A model generated the notes under the pieces. It worked only from the letters and a program-made list of their open reading frames with translations, was not told the DNA's origin and did not search any database. This document shows positions 50,338 through 60,407 of a stretch of DNA of 64,000 bases, one piece after another. The stretch is from positions 248,001 to 312,000 of the forward strand of contig NZ_JAAIXY010000012.1 of the NCBI RefSeq assembly GCF_010894455.1. Reading direction: 5' to 3'. Source of the stretch: Myxococcus eversor (GTDB taxonomy: Bacteria > Myxococcota > Myxococcia > Myxococcales > Myxococcaceae). The stretch's first letter is position 1. Each line of letters opens with the position of its first letter. Both the position numbers and the translations under genes were made by a program.

Positions 50338-51372
50338 ATGCCTCAAAGCGATACCCGCAATCGTCGTGTCGTCCTCGCCGCGCGTCCTCACGGCATGCCG
50401 ACATCGCGGGACTTCCGTCTCGAAGAAGCCGACGTCCCCGCTCCGGGGGAAGGACAGGTGCTGCTGCGCACCCTGTACCTGTCGCTGGACCCGTACATGC
50501 GCCCGATGATGAACGATGTCCCCCCGGCGTATGCCGCGTCGTCGGTGCGGGTCGGTGAACCCATGGTGGGCGGCACGGTCGACCGGGTCGTCTCCTCCAG
50601 GCATCCGCGCTTCCAGGTCGGGGACCTGGTGCTGGGCAACTCCGGCTGGCAGGACTACGCGTTGTCGGATGGGCAGGACCTGGTCCCGCTCGGTGAGATG
50701 AAGCAGCCGTCACTGGCCCTGGGCGTGCTCGGCATGCCCGCGTTCACCGCCCACGTGGGCTTGCTGGACATTGGCGAGCCCAAGCCAGGAGAGACGGTGG
50801 TCGTCGCCGCGGCGACGGGGGCCGTGGGGGCGGTGGTGGGGCAGATCGCCAGATTGAAGGGCGCGAGGGTGGTGGGCATCGCCGGGGGCACGGACAAGTG
50901 CCGTTACGCCGTCGAGGAGCTGGGCTTCGACGTGTGCCTCGACCGCCGCGAGCCGAGGCTGGCCGAGCGACTCGCCGCCGCCTGCCCGCGCGGCATCGAC
51001 GTCTACTTCGAGAACGTCGGTGGTGAGGTGTTCGAGGCGGTGGTGCCGTTGCTCAATCACTGGGCTCGCGTGCCGCTGTGCGGGACCATCTCCAGCTACA
51101 ACGGCGACACGTCACCGGGCCCGAATCGGTTGCCGCAGGTGCTGGCGGTGTTGCAGCAGAAGCGCATCCGCATGCAGGGCCTCATCATCCTCGACCACTA
51201 CGGTGACCGCTACGACGCCTTCCGTCGCGACATGGACGCGTGGGTCGCCGACGGCCGCGTGAAGCTGCGAGAGGACCGCGTCGATGGGCTGGAGAACGCG
51301 CCGGCGGCGCTCATCCGCATGTTGGAGGGCGGCAACTTCGGCAAGCTCGTGGTGCGCGTCTCCGACGTCTGA
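50338..51372 (+). CDS. NADP-dependent MDR-family oxidoreductase (enone/alkenal reductase type)
   Basis: A 344-residue zinc-independent medium-chain dehydrogenase of the leukotriene-B4 dehydrogenase/YncB-CurA type. Motifs are RTLYLSLDPYMRPMMNDVPP, AAATGAVGAVVGQIARLKGA (nucleotide binding), GGTDKCRYAVEELGFDVCLD with the Lys/Arg for NADP, and YFENVGGEVFEAVVPLLNHW. It reduces alpha,beta-unsaturated aldehydes or ketones. I chose ATG 50338; a longer frame upstream from 50242 overlaps the regulatory region. It follows the TetR gene by 161 bases and converges with the LysM gene 23 bases away. Confidence 0.93.
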   Translation: MPQSDTRNRRVVLAARPHGMPTSRDFRLEEADVPAPGEGQVLLRTLYLSLDPYMRPMMNDVPPAYAASSVRVGEPMVGGTVDRVVSSRHPRFQVGDLVLGNSGWQDYALSDGQDLVPLGEMKQPSLALGVLGMPAFTAHVGLLDIGEPKPGETVVVAAATGAVGAVVGQIARLKGARVVGIAGGTDKCRYAVEELGFDVCLDRREPRLAERLAAACPRGIDVYFENVGGEVFEAVVPLLNHWARVPLCGTISSYNGDTSPGPNRLPQVLAVLQQKRIRMQGLIILDHYGDRYDAFRRDMDAWVADGRVKLREDRVDGLENAPAALIRMLEGGNFGKLVVRVSDV

Positions 51373-51395
51373 CGCGCCGTGGGCCCCTTGTCACC

Positions 51396-52043
51396 CTAAT
51401 GCCCATACACCCGCTGGAGCGCGGACCTCAGCGAATCATCGATGCCCGTCCCCGAGGGCAATTGCTGGTCCGCCCGGAACTTCTGGAGCGCCGCCTGCGT
51501 CGGTCCATCCAGCTCGCCGCTCACCTCATCCACGGGATAGCCCACGTTCTTCAGTCGCCCCTGGACACCGCTCACCGTGTCCAGCGGGTGCAGGTGCCGC
51601 AATGAGATGGGGATGAGGCGCGACGCGAAGCCCTCTCCAATCCGAAGCATCCCCGTCGCCGCCGTGGGCGACACCGAGTGCACGATGCTCCCGTCCGCAC
51701 CGCTGCGTCCCTTCAGGATGACCCCGTCCACCTCCAGCGCATAGGGCGTGTCCTTCAACACCTCGCTCCCCACGCGCAGCACCAGGTGCAGCTTGGAGGG
51801 AATGCCCTTGCGCACAAAGGTGTGCTTTCGCCCCGTGAGGACCTGCTTCATCCGCTGGCGCAGCGCCGGAACGAAGACCTCGTCTCCTGGCAGGAGCGTG
51901 TGAGGATTCCCACGCAGCTCGCGCAGCGCCTGATTGCGAGGGTGCTCCCACAATGTCTGCCAGATGTGCCCGTGCTCGGACGCGATGCTCTCCACCGAAT
52001 CACCCGCCTCGGCGACCCGGACCTTGTCTTCCGCCATGTCCAT
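51396..52043 (-). CDS. LysM-like plus peptidoglycan-binding-domain protein
   Basis: A 215-residue protein with no signal peptide. Residues of about 8-60 form a LysM-like module (AGDSVESIASEHGHIWQTLW and LLPGDEVFVPALRQ). The middle 90 residues are a beta-rich domain (HLVLRVGSEVLKDTPYALEV). Residues 155-213 are a PG_binding_1-type three-helix domain (DTVSGVQGRLKNVGYPVDEV and TQAALQKFRADQQLPSGTGI). This LysM form (GDSxxSIAxxxG...LLPGDxVFVP) is common next to secretion-associated toxins and VgrG/PAAR modules (from memory). It is cotranscribed with the upstream HNH nuclease (15 bases), so it may deliver or chaperone it. Confidence 0.82.
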   Translation of the reverse strand: MDMAEDKVRVAEAGDSVESIASEHGHIWQTLWEHPRNQALRELRGNPHTLLPGDEVFVPALRQRMKQVLTGRKHTFVRKGIPSKLHLVLRVGSEVLKDTPYALEVDGVILKGRSGADGSIVHSVSPTAATGMLRIGEGFASRLIPISLRHLHPLDTVSGVQGRLKNVGYPVDEVSGELDGPTQAALQKFRADQQLPSGTGIDDSLRSALQRVYGH

Positions 52044-52058
52044 CCACCTCGCGCGGGG

Positions 52059-54257
52059 TCAGAAGCCCAGCTTCTGTTTGAAGGGGCCCTTCACGAGGAC
52101 CGACGTCGCCTTGTTGAAGCTGCGCCAGGCCTGCTTGGCGTCGATGATCTGCTTCAGCGTCATCTGCTCGATTTCGTCGTCATCCTCGTCGTAGAAGTGG
52201 ACCTTGAGCCCGTGGTCCTCCTCGGGAATCCCCAGGTACCAGCCCGCGGACTTCTCCAACTCCTCGTCGCCCTTGAGGTAGACCAGCCCGCGCTCGTCCG
52301 CGTTCACCTGGTGCGGACCGACGTGGTACATGATGGCGTCGCTCATCTCCCAGCTCTCGTCCGGTGTGTCCGCGTACACGGGCTGCTGCCGCATCAGCGC
52401 CGTGTACTGGGCAAGCCACGCGTCCACGGCGAGGCCTACGTTCATCGGGTTGACCTGCTGCTGGGACACCTGGGCCTTGACCCGGGTCACCTCGCGGCCC
52501 CACGTCTCCCACGCGTCGATGGCGAGCGAGCTGAACTCGGCGGAGGGCCTGCGCGAATCGTCCAGCGCCGCCCGGGCCGCCGCGCTCTCCGACTGCTCGA
52601 CGAGGAAGGCCCAGAACACGCCGCGCAGGTGGCGCAGGTGGGACACGCGCTGGAGCACCAGCTCCGGCCGGTTGAGCCCCAGTATCTGGATGGTGCGGAC
52701 TCCCCGCAGCGCCACCGGCGGCGCCTGGTGCACCACCTGGAACATCTCGTGCCCGTTGCCCGTCACCACGAACGACTTGTTCGTCGGGTGGACCTTCACC
52801 TCGTACCGCCCCTGCATGGACGGAATCGCCTTGGGCTCGCTCCAGGCGAACTCGTCCGCGTCCTGCCGGCCCTTGCGCGTGTCCAGGAACCAGCGCAGCA
52901 AGTCGTAGGGATAGGCCTCGCCCGTCCACACGTTGAAGCGCACCGCCAGCCGGGGGTCCTCGAGGCCCGGGTCGATGAGCACGGAGCGCTCCTCGGACAC
53001 CTTGCGGGTCGCGGTGGAGCGCACCTCCACGAGCTGGTCATTCAGCAGGACGGGGAACTTGTTCCCCTTGTGGATCTGATTGCAGACCTGGCACGAGTAG
53101 TAGAGGTTCTCCCAGGCGTAGGCCTCCCAGAAATACCCATCCAGGTTGAAGCCATATCCCTGCTCGTAGCCCGCCTTGGGGCGGAAGTGCTCCACGTCCC
53201 CGTGCGCCAGGTACTTCACCTTGGACTCGCAGAAGGCGCACTTGCCGTGGTGCGAGTTGAGCAGCGCCTCCTTGATGCCGTGTCCGGAGTAGTAGTCGCT
53301 GCTGAAGATCTCCGACTTGAAGCCGATGAGCGGCCGGGTGACGGTCTTCCAGGCACCCGCCATCTTCTCGTCGATGAGGTCCCCCATGAGGCGCACCGAC
53401 AACGCGTAGTAGGCGAGCGCGCCACGCACGGGCTCGGGCGCCGTCGCCATGGCGCGAAGGTCCGCGTCCCCCATGTCCCGGGGAGGGTGCTTGCCCTTCT
53501 TGAGGTAGCCGGCGTGGAAGTCGAAGGCGAAGCCCCACAAGGCCCCCTCGGCGGGAAGGCCGTCCGGCGTGCCGCACATCCACGCCAGCGACGTGTACTT
53601 GCGCAAGGCCTCCGAAGTCCGGCAGCGCTCCCGGAAGTCGGCCACCTGCGCCTGGTGGGCCGCGACGGCCCCTACCTTGAAATCCAGGGACATCGAGTTC
53701 AACGCCGGAGGGAAGGTCCACCCCGCGAGCTCCTGTGGCGCGAACCAGGGCAGCTCCAGCGCGTTGATGGCGGGCGCGCTCAGCCAGGGACGCCCGGAGG
53801 TCAGCACGGACTGCTGGTAGAGCGGGCGGATGACGCCGAGGAGCTGGTGGCGGGCCTCCGGTGACATGCCGGACAGCTTCGCGTCCCAGACCTTCCGGGC
53901 CTCCAGCGCCACGGCATGGAAGCCGTCCAGGTACGCGCCGAAGCGCGCCCTCCAGTCTCCCTGGAGCTGATGGAGCACCTGCTCGTCGAGGAGCCGCTCG
54001 TTCATCACCTCCACCAACTCTTCGCCGAACTTCACCAGCCCCAGCTTGCCCAGCAGGCGCTGCTTCTGGGCCTTCGTGGGTCGAGGGCCGAGCAGCTCTT
54101 CGACGATGGCCTCCTTGTCGAAGGCGACGGGCCCCTTGCCCGTCCTGGCCCGGTACTGGCCCTCCAGCTGCGCGTAGATGTCCCGGAGCTCCTGGGTGAT
54201 TTCCGCGCACTTCTCCCGGGCGCCTCCGGGCGCACCGCCCTTGTCGATCCGAATCAT
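52059..54257 (-). CDS. Large HNH endonuclease with a PtuB-like core
   Basis: A 732-residue protein starting MIRIDKGGAP. The nuclease core lies at 340-402: Cys340-x2-Cys343, the DVEHFRPK motif with His357, YAWENLYYSCQVCNQIHKGN with Cys389-x2-Cys392 and Asn393, and KFP at 400-402. The motif set (C-x2-C, EHF-R-PK, W-x-NL, C-x2-CN-x-K-x-FP) is that of TIGR02646/PtuB-type HNH nucleases, used in Septu and retron defence. About 340 residues precede and 330 follow the core with no family I recognise. No PtuA ATPase or reverse transcriptase is adjacent. It is followed at 15 bases by the LysM protein gene. Confidence 0.85.
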   Translation of the reverse strand: MIRIDKGGAPGGAREKCAEITQELRDIYAQLEGQYRARTGKGPVAFDKEAIVEELLGPRPTKAQKQRLLGKLGLVKFGEELVEVMNERLLDEQVLHQLQGDWRARFGAYLDGFHAVALEARKVWDAKLSGMSPEARHQLLGVIRPLYQQSVLTSGRPWLSAPAINALELPWFAPQELAGWTFPPALNSMSLDFKVGAVAAHQAQVADFRERCRTSEALRKYTSLAWMCGTPDGLPAEGALWGFAFDFHAGYLKKGKHPPRDMGDADLRAMATAPEPVRGALAYYALSVRLMGDLIDEKMAGAWKTVTRPLIGFKSEIFSSDYYSGHGIKEALLNSHHGKCAFCESKVKYLAHGDVEHFRPKAGYEQGYGFNLDGYFWEAYAWENLYYSCQVCNQIHKGNKFPVLLNDQLVEVRSTATRKVSEERSVLIDPGLEDPRLAVRFNVWTGEAYPYDLLRWFLDTRKGRQDADEFAWSEPKAIPSMQGRYEVKVHPTNKSFVVTGNGHEMFQVVHQAPPVALRGVRTIQILGLNRPELVLQRVSHLRHLRGVFWAFLVEQSESAAARAALDDSRRPSAEFSSLAIDAWETWGREVTRVKAQVSQQQVNPMNVGLAVDAWLAQYTALMRQQPVYADTPDESWEMSDAIMYHVGPHQVNADERGLVYLKGDEELEKSAGWYLGIPEEDHGLKVHFYDEDDDEIEQMTLKQIIDAKQAWRSFNKATSVLVKGPFKQKLGF

Positions 54258-54785
54258 GAAGTCGCGTCCTGGCCGATGAGAGGTGGGCTGACGGGGACGG
54301 CCCCAGTGCAGCGCTCATGCCCGGAAGGGTGGGGGACTGGCTCCAGAGGACAGCGCCCCTGGCCATGTGGGTGATTCGCGTCCCTCGCGGACGCACGGGC
54401 GTGCGCGCTCGACGCGGCCAATGCCTTGCTCAGGGAATCCCAGACAGGAAGGGAAGGAAGAGGCCCGCGGCCGCCGACATGTGGGAACAGTCCACCCCCC
54501 CGGGCGCACCTCCCCCATGACTCATGCCGGGCACTGGACTCGTGGACCTCGACCCACGAGCGGAACGCGGCCGCACGATGTGGGTCGCATTTCAGTGGAT
54601 TTTTCGAGTAGGTTGTCGCGCTCGCTGGCCGAACAGGCGAAGCGGACGCTCGCGGGGTCCTCTGAAGCGGGAGGGCTGCGAAGGTGGGCGAGCGTTCTTA
54701 GAAAGATGGGTGCGGATGGCTATCCCGGGTCTTGACAGTTCCGGGTGATCGCATCCACCGAACAGCACATGGGGCACGTGCTCGC
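54258..54785. other. Gene-free leader region with alternative hairpins near 54539-54604
   Basis: I see no supported gene in this 528-base stretch between the HNH gene and the rpsA promoter. CTCGTGG (54539-54545) pairs with CCACGAG (54554-54560); CGACCCAC (54550-54557) pairs with GTGGGTCG (54580-54587). The two hairpins share bases and exclude one another, as in attenuators. T5 at 54600-54604 follows the second stem by 12 bases, which is rather far for an intrinsic terminator. No promoter upstream of them is evident. Confidence 0.4.
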
Positions 54786-54815
54786 TTGACTACCGGAATA
54801 ACCGGTGTCTAGGGT
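54786..54815 (+). promoter_or_regulatory. Candidate promoter of the ribosomal protein S1 gene
   Basis: TTGACT (54786-54791) and TAGGGT (54810-54815) are separated by 18 bases and match five and three of six consensus positions; the A at the second -10 position and final T are kept. It would give a leader of about 125 bases before the ATG at 54948. ACCGG occurs twice within the spacer. Confidence 0.45.
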
Positions 54816-54947
54816 GCGCGGCTTCATTCAGCACCATTCAAAAGTCCCCAGAGGTGGGGACGTCCGCGGACTCTCGTTGCGCCCCGCATGGGCCCGCGTT
54901 CCTCAAATCAGGGGGCAGCTGTGCCGTATCAAAGGACTTCCATTTCC

Positions 54948-56660
<1,713 letters not shown>

Positions 56661-56688
56661 TCTTCGCTCAGCATCGCCTCACGGCGTG

Positions 56689-56720
56689 ACGGCCGGGTTC
56701 CCGAAAGGGGGCCCGGCCGT
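56689..56720. terminator. Intrinsic terminator with GAAA tetraloop after rpsA
   Basis: ACGGCCGGG (56689-56697) pairs with CCCGGCCGT (56712-56720), and an inner CCC/GGG stem is capped by GAAA, a stable GNRA loop (56703-56706). It lies 29 bases after the rpsA stop and just before the stop of the minus-strand lactonase-like gene at 56736, so it can act in both directions. Confidence 0.8.
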
Positions 56721-56735
56721 TGCCGTTCCAGACGC

Positions 56736-57593
56736 CTACTCCAGGTAGCCAGGGAACGAGGGCAGCGCGCGGAAGTCCTCGGGCGCGTGCTGGACGATGA
56801 AGCGGCCCTTGGCGTCCTTCACCAGCGTCTCCACATGGTCGATGGATGAGAGGGTTTGCTCGCGGCTGGTGTTGAAGCCAGGCACGACATGGCGCTCCCA
56901 GTTCTCTCGCGTGTGGCAGAGGTCCCCCGACAGGACGACGGTCCCCGTCCGAGGGAGGTTCACCTGCAGCGACTGGTGGCCCGGCGTATGTCCCGGCGTG
57001 GAGAGGATTCGCACGCTGCCGTCGCCGAAGACGTCGCGATCTCCATCGAGCGGCTCCACCTTCGCCTCGCGCCACGTGGAGAACTTCGTCGGGTCCACGC
57101 CCGGCGGCGCGGGCGTCGCGGTGGCCCACGCCAGCTCCTTGCGCTGGAGCAGCCACGTGGAGCCGGTGAAGGCATTGGCGTTGCCGGCATGGTCCGCGTG
57201 CAGATGGGAGAAGCCCACGTAGCGCACGTCCGAGGGCTTCAGGCCCAGTCGGGCGAGCTGCGCGTGCAGCGTCTTCTGGACGTGGACGCGAAAGCCCACC
57301 GCATCCGTCACGCCGTCCGGGCTCCGGGAGATGACGTCATCCAGCCCGGTGTCCCAGAGCAGCGCGCCCTGGGGATGGCGGATGAGGAAGCAGGGGACGG
57401 ACATCTCTCCCTTCTGGCCATTGGGATGACTCCCGTCCGTGAAGAACCCCATGTCGTGGATGTCGATGCGTCCGCAATCCAGCGCGTAGAGGCGCAGCGC
57501 TGGAGGCGAGGAGGGATTGGACGTCGTCGCCTGGTGCGCGCAGCCACCGGCGAAGGACAGCAGGGAGAGGAGGAGGGCGGGCGAGACGCGCAT
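56736..57593 (-). CDS. Lipoprotein metallo-beta-lactamase-fold hydrolase, AHL-lactonase-like
   Basis: A 285-residue exported protein. The signal MRVSPALLLSLLSF with GGC (Cys18) is a lipoprotein lipobox. The zinc motif is HLHADH at 130-135, followed by TPGHTPGHQS, GDLCHTREN, and a final VQHAPEDF. The order and spacing (CGRIDIHDMGFF, PCFLIRHPQGALLWDTGL, GFSHLHADHAGNANAF) match the N-acyl homoserine lactonase (AiiA/AttM) branch. A membrane-anchored lactonase outside the cytoplasm could degrade prey quorum signals or lactones (inference). It follows the TetR gene by two bases, in one operon. Confidence 0.87.
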   Translation of the reverse strand: MRVSPALLLSLLSFAGGCAHQATTSNPSSPPALRLYALDCGRIDIHDMGFFTDGSHPNGQKGEMSVPCFLIRHPQGALLWDTGLDDVISRSPDGVTDAVGFRVHVQKTLHAQLARLGLKPSDVRYVGFSHLHADHAGNANAFTGSTWLLQRKELAWATATPAPPGVDPTKFSTWREAKVEPLDGDRDVFGDGSVRILSTPGHTPGHQSLQVNLPRTGTVVLSGDLCHTRENWERHVVPGFNTSREQTLSSIDHVETLVKDAKGRFIVQHAPEDFRALPSFPGYLE

Positions 57594-57595
57594 GA

Positions 57596-58174
57596 CTAGA
57601 AGGACCTCATGAGGGCATCGACGATGCGGGTGAGACGGGTGGTGTCCTCCGCCGTCTTTCCGAGCACGCGGAGGCCGGTGAGGTTGTTGAGGAGGAAGCT
57701 CGCGAGCTCTCTCGCGTCACGCGCGGCGTCGACCTCGCCGGTGCGCTGGCCCTCCTCGAGGAGCGACAGGAAGGCGGCTTCGGTCTGCTCGAACATCCGC
57801 GCCGCGAGCCGGGCCGCGCCCGCGTCGCGTCCCGCCAGTTCAATCGCGGTGTTGATGGCCAGACATCCCCGGCGCTCGGGGTCCGCGACGTCAATCTCGA
57901 TGACCGCGAGGAACAGGGCCCGCAGGCGCGCCTTGATGGGGCCGGGCCGCGTCAGGAACGCGAGCAGCTTGGGCGCCTCGTGCGTGTGGTAGTGGCGCAG
58001 CACGCACTCGAAGAGGCCCTGCTTGCTCTCGAACGCGTTGTAGAGGCTGCCCCGACCCAGCCCCATCCGCTCCCCCAGCTCCTGGGGAGACGCCGCCGCG
58101 TAGCCCTTCTCCCAGAAGACCTCCATCGCCTTCGCCACCGCCGCCTCGGCCTGGAACTTCCTCGGACGTGCCAT
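57596..58174 (-). CDS. TetR/AcrR-family regulator
   Basis: A 192-residue TetR regulator. The N-terminus MARPRKFQAEAAVAKAMEVF, KGYAAASPQELGERMGLGRG and SLYNAFESKQGLFECVLRHY is the helix-turn-helix of the group with TetR_C-type QacR-like C-domains. The family's usual substrates are lipophilic or quorum-type compounds. It is the first gene of the two-gene operon with the lactonase-like protein and divergent from the thiolase gene. The operator candidate is at 58187-58202. Confidence 0.92.
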   Translation of the reverse strand: MARPRKFQAEAAVAKAMEVFWEKGYAAASPQELGERMGLGRGSLYNAFESKQGLFECVLRHYHTHEAPKLLAFLTRPGPIKARLRALFLAVIEIDVADPERRGCLAINTAIELAGRDAGAARLAARMFEQTEAAFLSLLEEGQRTGEVDAARDARELASFLLNNLTGLRVLGKTAEDTTRLTRIVDALMRSF

Positions 58175-58186
58175 GCCCGGGGTGTT

Positions 58187-58202
58187 AGGTCGTTTTGTAC
58201 CT
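58187..58202. promoter_or_regulatory. Candidate TetR operator (AGGT-N8-ACCT)
   Basis: AGGT (58187-58190) and ACCT (58199-58202) flank eight bases (CGTTTTGT) 13 bases upstream of the regulator's ATG. The arms are short and the site is AT-richer than its surroundings. The remaining 240 bases to the thiolase start show GATAA...TTATC at 58378-58402 but no gene. Confidence 0.4.
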
Positions 58203-58440
58203 CAAGGTCAAATACGGGCCACGAGCGTGGCGCGAGCGACCGACTGGTCGGGTGGTGGGTGTCCGGAAGGAGGAGGAACTTCGCGCGGTTGGGGGCGGTT
58301 TCGCGGTGCGTCGCGAGCAGTGGACGCTCATGTCCGGACGGCGAGCGAGGACGCTTGAACTCCGGGGAACGCCCGGTGATAAGGGCCACCGCCGCTGTTA
58401 TCGAAGGACATCCGTACATCCTCAAGAGGAGGCAGTTTTC

Positions 58441-59622
58441 ATGGCTCGTGACGTCGTCATCGTGGGCGCGGCCCGTACCCCTATCGGCGCCTTTCAGGGA
58501 GCGCTCGCCAAGCTGACGGCGCCGCAGCTGGGCGCGGTGGCCATCAAGGCCGCGCTGGAGCGCGCGGGCGTGAAGCCCGAGAGTGTCCAGGAAGTCATCA
58601 TGGGCTGTGTGCTCCAGGCGGGTGTCGGCCAGGCGCCTGCCCGTCAGGCCACCATCTTCGCCGGCCTCCCCGAGGGAGTTCCCGCCACCACGCTGAACAA
58701 GGTCTGTGGCTCCGGCCTCAAGGCCGTCATCGCGGGCGCGCAGGCCATTGCCCTGGGTGAGGCGGACGTCGTCGTCGCCGGCGGCATGGAGTCCATGAGC
58801 AACTCGCCCTACGTGAGCCACACGATGCGCGGTGGCGCTCGCATGGGCAACGTGGAGTTCAAGGACGCGATGATCCTCGACGGTCTCTGGGACGTGTATG
58901 GCAACGTCCACATGGGCCTGTGCGCCGAGGAGTGCGCCACGTCGCAGGGCATCAGCCGCGCGCAGCAGGACGAGTTCGCGCTGGAGTCCACCCGCCGCGC
59001 GATTCACGCCCAGAAGGAAGGCCTGTTCGCCGCCGAGATCGTCCCCGTGCAGATCCCCGGCAAGAAGCCGGACGAGGTGACGACGGTCTCCGAGGACGAG
59101 GGCCCGCGCAACGCCAAGCCGGACAAGATTCCGGGCCTCAAGCCGGTGTTCAAGAAGGACGGCACGGTGACGGCCGCCAACGCGTCCTCCATCAACGACG
59201 GCGCCGCGGCGCTGGTGCTGATGAGCGAGGAGAAGGCGAAGGCCGAGGGCCGCACGATTCTGGGCCGCATCACCGGTTACGCGCAGGCCGCGCGCAAGCC
59301 GGTGGAGTTCACGATTGCCCCGGCGGACGCCATCAACACGCTCCTGAAGAAGAAGGGCGTGAGCGTGGCGGACGTGGACCTGTGGGAGATCAACGAGGCG
59401 TTCGCGGTGGTGTCGCTCGCGAACAACAAGATCCTCGGGTTGGATCCGGCGAAGGTGAACGTGCGCGGTGGCGGGGTGGTGCTCGGTCACCCCATCGGCG
59501 CTTCCGGTGCGCGCGTGCTGGTGACGCTGCTGCAGACGATGAAGGACCAGGACAAGAAGCGGGGCGTCGCGTCGCTGTGCATCGGCGGCGGCGAGGGCAT
59601 CGCGCTGATGGTGGAGCGGTAG
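58441..59622 (+). CDS. atoB: Acetyl-CoA acetyltransferase (thiolase)
   Basis: A 393-residue biosynthetic/degradative thiolase that cleaves acetoacetyl-CoA to two acetyl-CoA or condenses them. The catalytic residues are Cys89 in NKVCGSG, His350 in LGHPIGASG and Cys380 in SLCIGGGEG; all are intact and at the family positions. The start is ATG 58441 with GAGGAGG seven to ten bases upstream. The CoA-transferase genes follow after 79 bases containing a 22-base palindrome, so this is the last step of a 3HB/acetoacetate degradation set. It shares its upstream region with the divergent TetR gene. Confidence 0.96.
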   Translation: MARDVVIVGAARTPIGAFQGALAKLTAPQLGAVAIKAALERAGVKPESVQEVIMGCVLQAGVGQAPARQATIFAGLPEGVPATTLNKVCGSGLKAVIAGAQAIALGEADVVVAGGMESMSNSPYVSHTMRGGARMGNVEFKDAMILDGLWDVYGNVHMGLCAEECATSQGISRAQQDEFALESTRRAIHAQKEGLFAAEIVPVQIPGKKPDEVTTVSEDEGPRNAKPDKIPGLKPVFKKDGTVTAANASSINDGAAALVLMSEEKAKAEGRTILGRITGYAQAARKPVEFTIAPADAINTLLKKKGVSVADVDLWEINEAFAVVSLANNKILGLDPAKVNVRGGGVVLGHPIGASGARVLVTLLQTMKDQDKKRGVASLCIGGGEGIALMVER

Positions 59623-59626
59623 TCAA

Positions 59627-59648
59627 CCCTCTCCCCGCGGGGAGAGGG
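59627..59648. repeat. Perfect 22-bp palindrome (REP-like hairpin) in a 79-base gap
   Basis: CCCTCTCCCCG (59627-59637) is the exact reverse complement of CGGGGAGAGGG (59638-59648), four bases after the thiolase stop. The neighbouring ACGGGGTGGGGG gives it the look of the REP-type elements seen in many high-GC proteobacteria (from memory). It could act as a partial terminator or mRNA stabiliser between thiolase and the CoA-transferase genes. Confidence 0.55.
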
Positions 59649-59701
59649 ACGGGGTGGGGGCCTTGGTGGCCTTCACCCCGTTTCCGTTATCGGGAGGGCG
59701 A

Positions 59702-60400
59702 ATGAACAAGGTCTACGCGAGCGCGGACGAGGCGGTCGCCGACATCCCGGATGGCTGCACGCTGATGAGCGGCGGCTTCGGGTTGTGTGGCAATCCTGAG
59801 AATCTCATCGAGGCGCTTCACCGCAAGGGCGTGAAGAACCTCACCATCATCTCCAACAACTGCGGCACCACCGAGCTCGGCCTGGGCATCCTGCTCCAGA
59901 ACAAGCAGGTCAAGCGGATGGTGTCGAGCTACGTGGGAGAGAACAAGGAGTTCGAGCGGCAGTACCTCTCCGGCGAGCTGGAGGTGGAGCTGAACCCGCA
60001 GGGAACCCTGGCCGAGCGCATCCGCGCGGGCGGCTGCGGCATCGGTGGCTTCTTCACGCCCACGGGCGCGGGGACGCAGGTGGCCGAGGGCAAGGAGTCG
60101 CGCATCATCGACGGCCGGCTGCACGTCCTGGAGACGCCGTTGAAGGCGGACTTCGCCATCATCCACGCGGCGAAGGCGGACACCCACGGCAACCTCATCT
60201 TCAACAAGACGGCGCGCAACTTCTCCCCGATGATGTGCATGGCGGCCAAGGTCACCATCGTCGAGGCGGAGGAGATTGTTCAGCCCGGCGAGTTGGACCC
60301 GGACCAGGTGCACCTCCCGAGCATCTTCGTGAAGCGCATCGTCCAGGCGAAGAACCTCCAGAAGTGGATTGAGCGGCGCACCGTCCGCAAGACGGCCTGA
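59702..60400 (+). CDS. scoA: 3-Oxoacid/acetate CoA-transferase, subunit A
   Basis: A 232-residue subunit of a family I CoA-transferase. The glycine-rich SGGFGLCGNPENLIEALHRK and NNCGTTELGLGILLQNKQVK motifs, and FTPTGAGTQVAEGKE, are typical of the A subunits of succinyl-CoA:3-ketoacid and acetoacetate transferases. Together with subunit B it moves CoA from succinyl-CoA or acyl-CoA to acetoacetate, making acetoacetyl-CoA for the thiolase. The B subunit gene starts eight bases after its stop. It is assigned to the ScoA/AtoD group; the CoA donor cannot be settled from sequence. Confidence 0.93.
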   Translation: MNKVYASADEAVADIPDGCTLMSGGFGLCGNPENLIEALHRKGVKNLTIISNNCGTTELGLGILLQNKQVKRMVSSYVGENKEFERQYLSGELEVELNPQGTLAERIRAGGCGIGGFFTPTGAGTQVAEGKESRIIDGRLHVLETPLKADFAIIHAAKADTHGNLIFNKTARNFSPMMCMAAKVTIVEAEEIVQPGELDPDQVHLPSIFVKRIVQAKNLQKWIERRTVRKTA

Positions 60401-60407
60401 GGACCCC

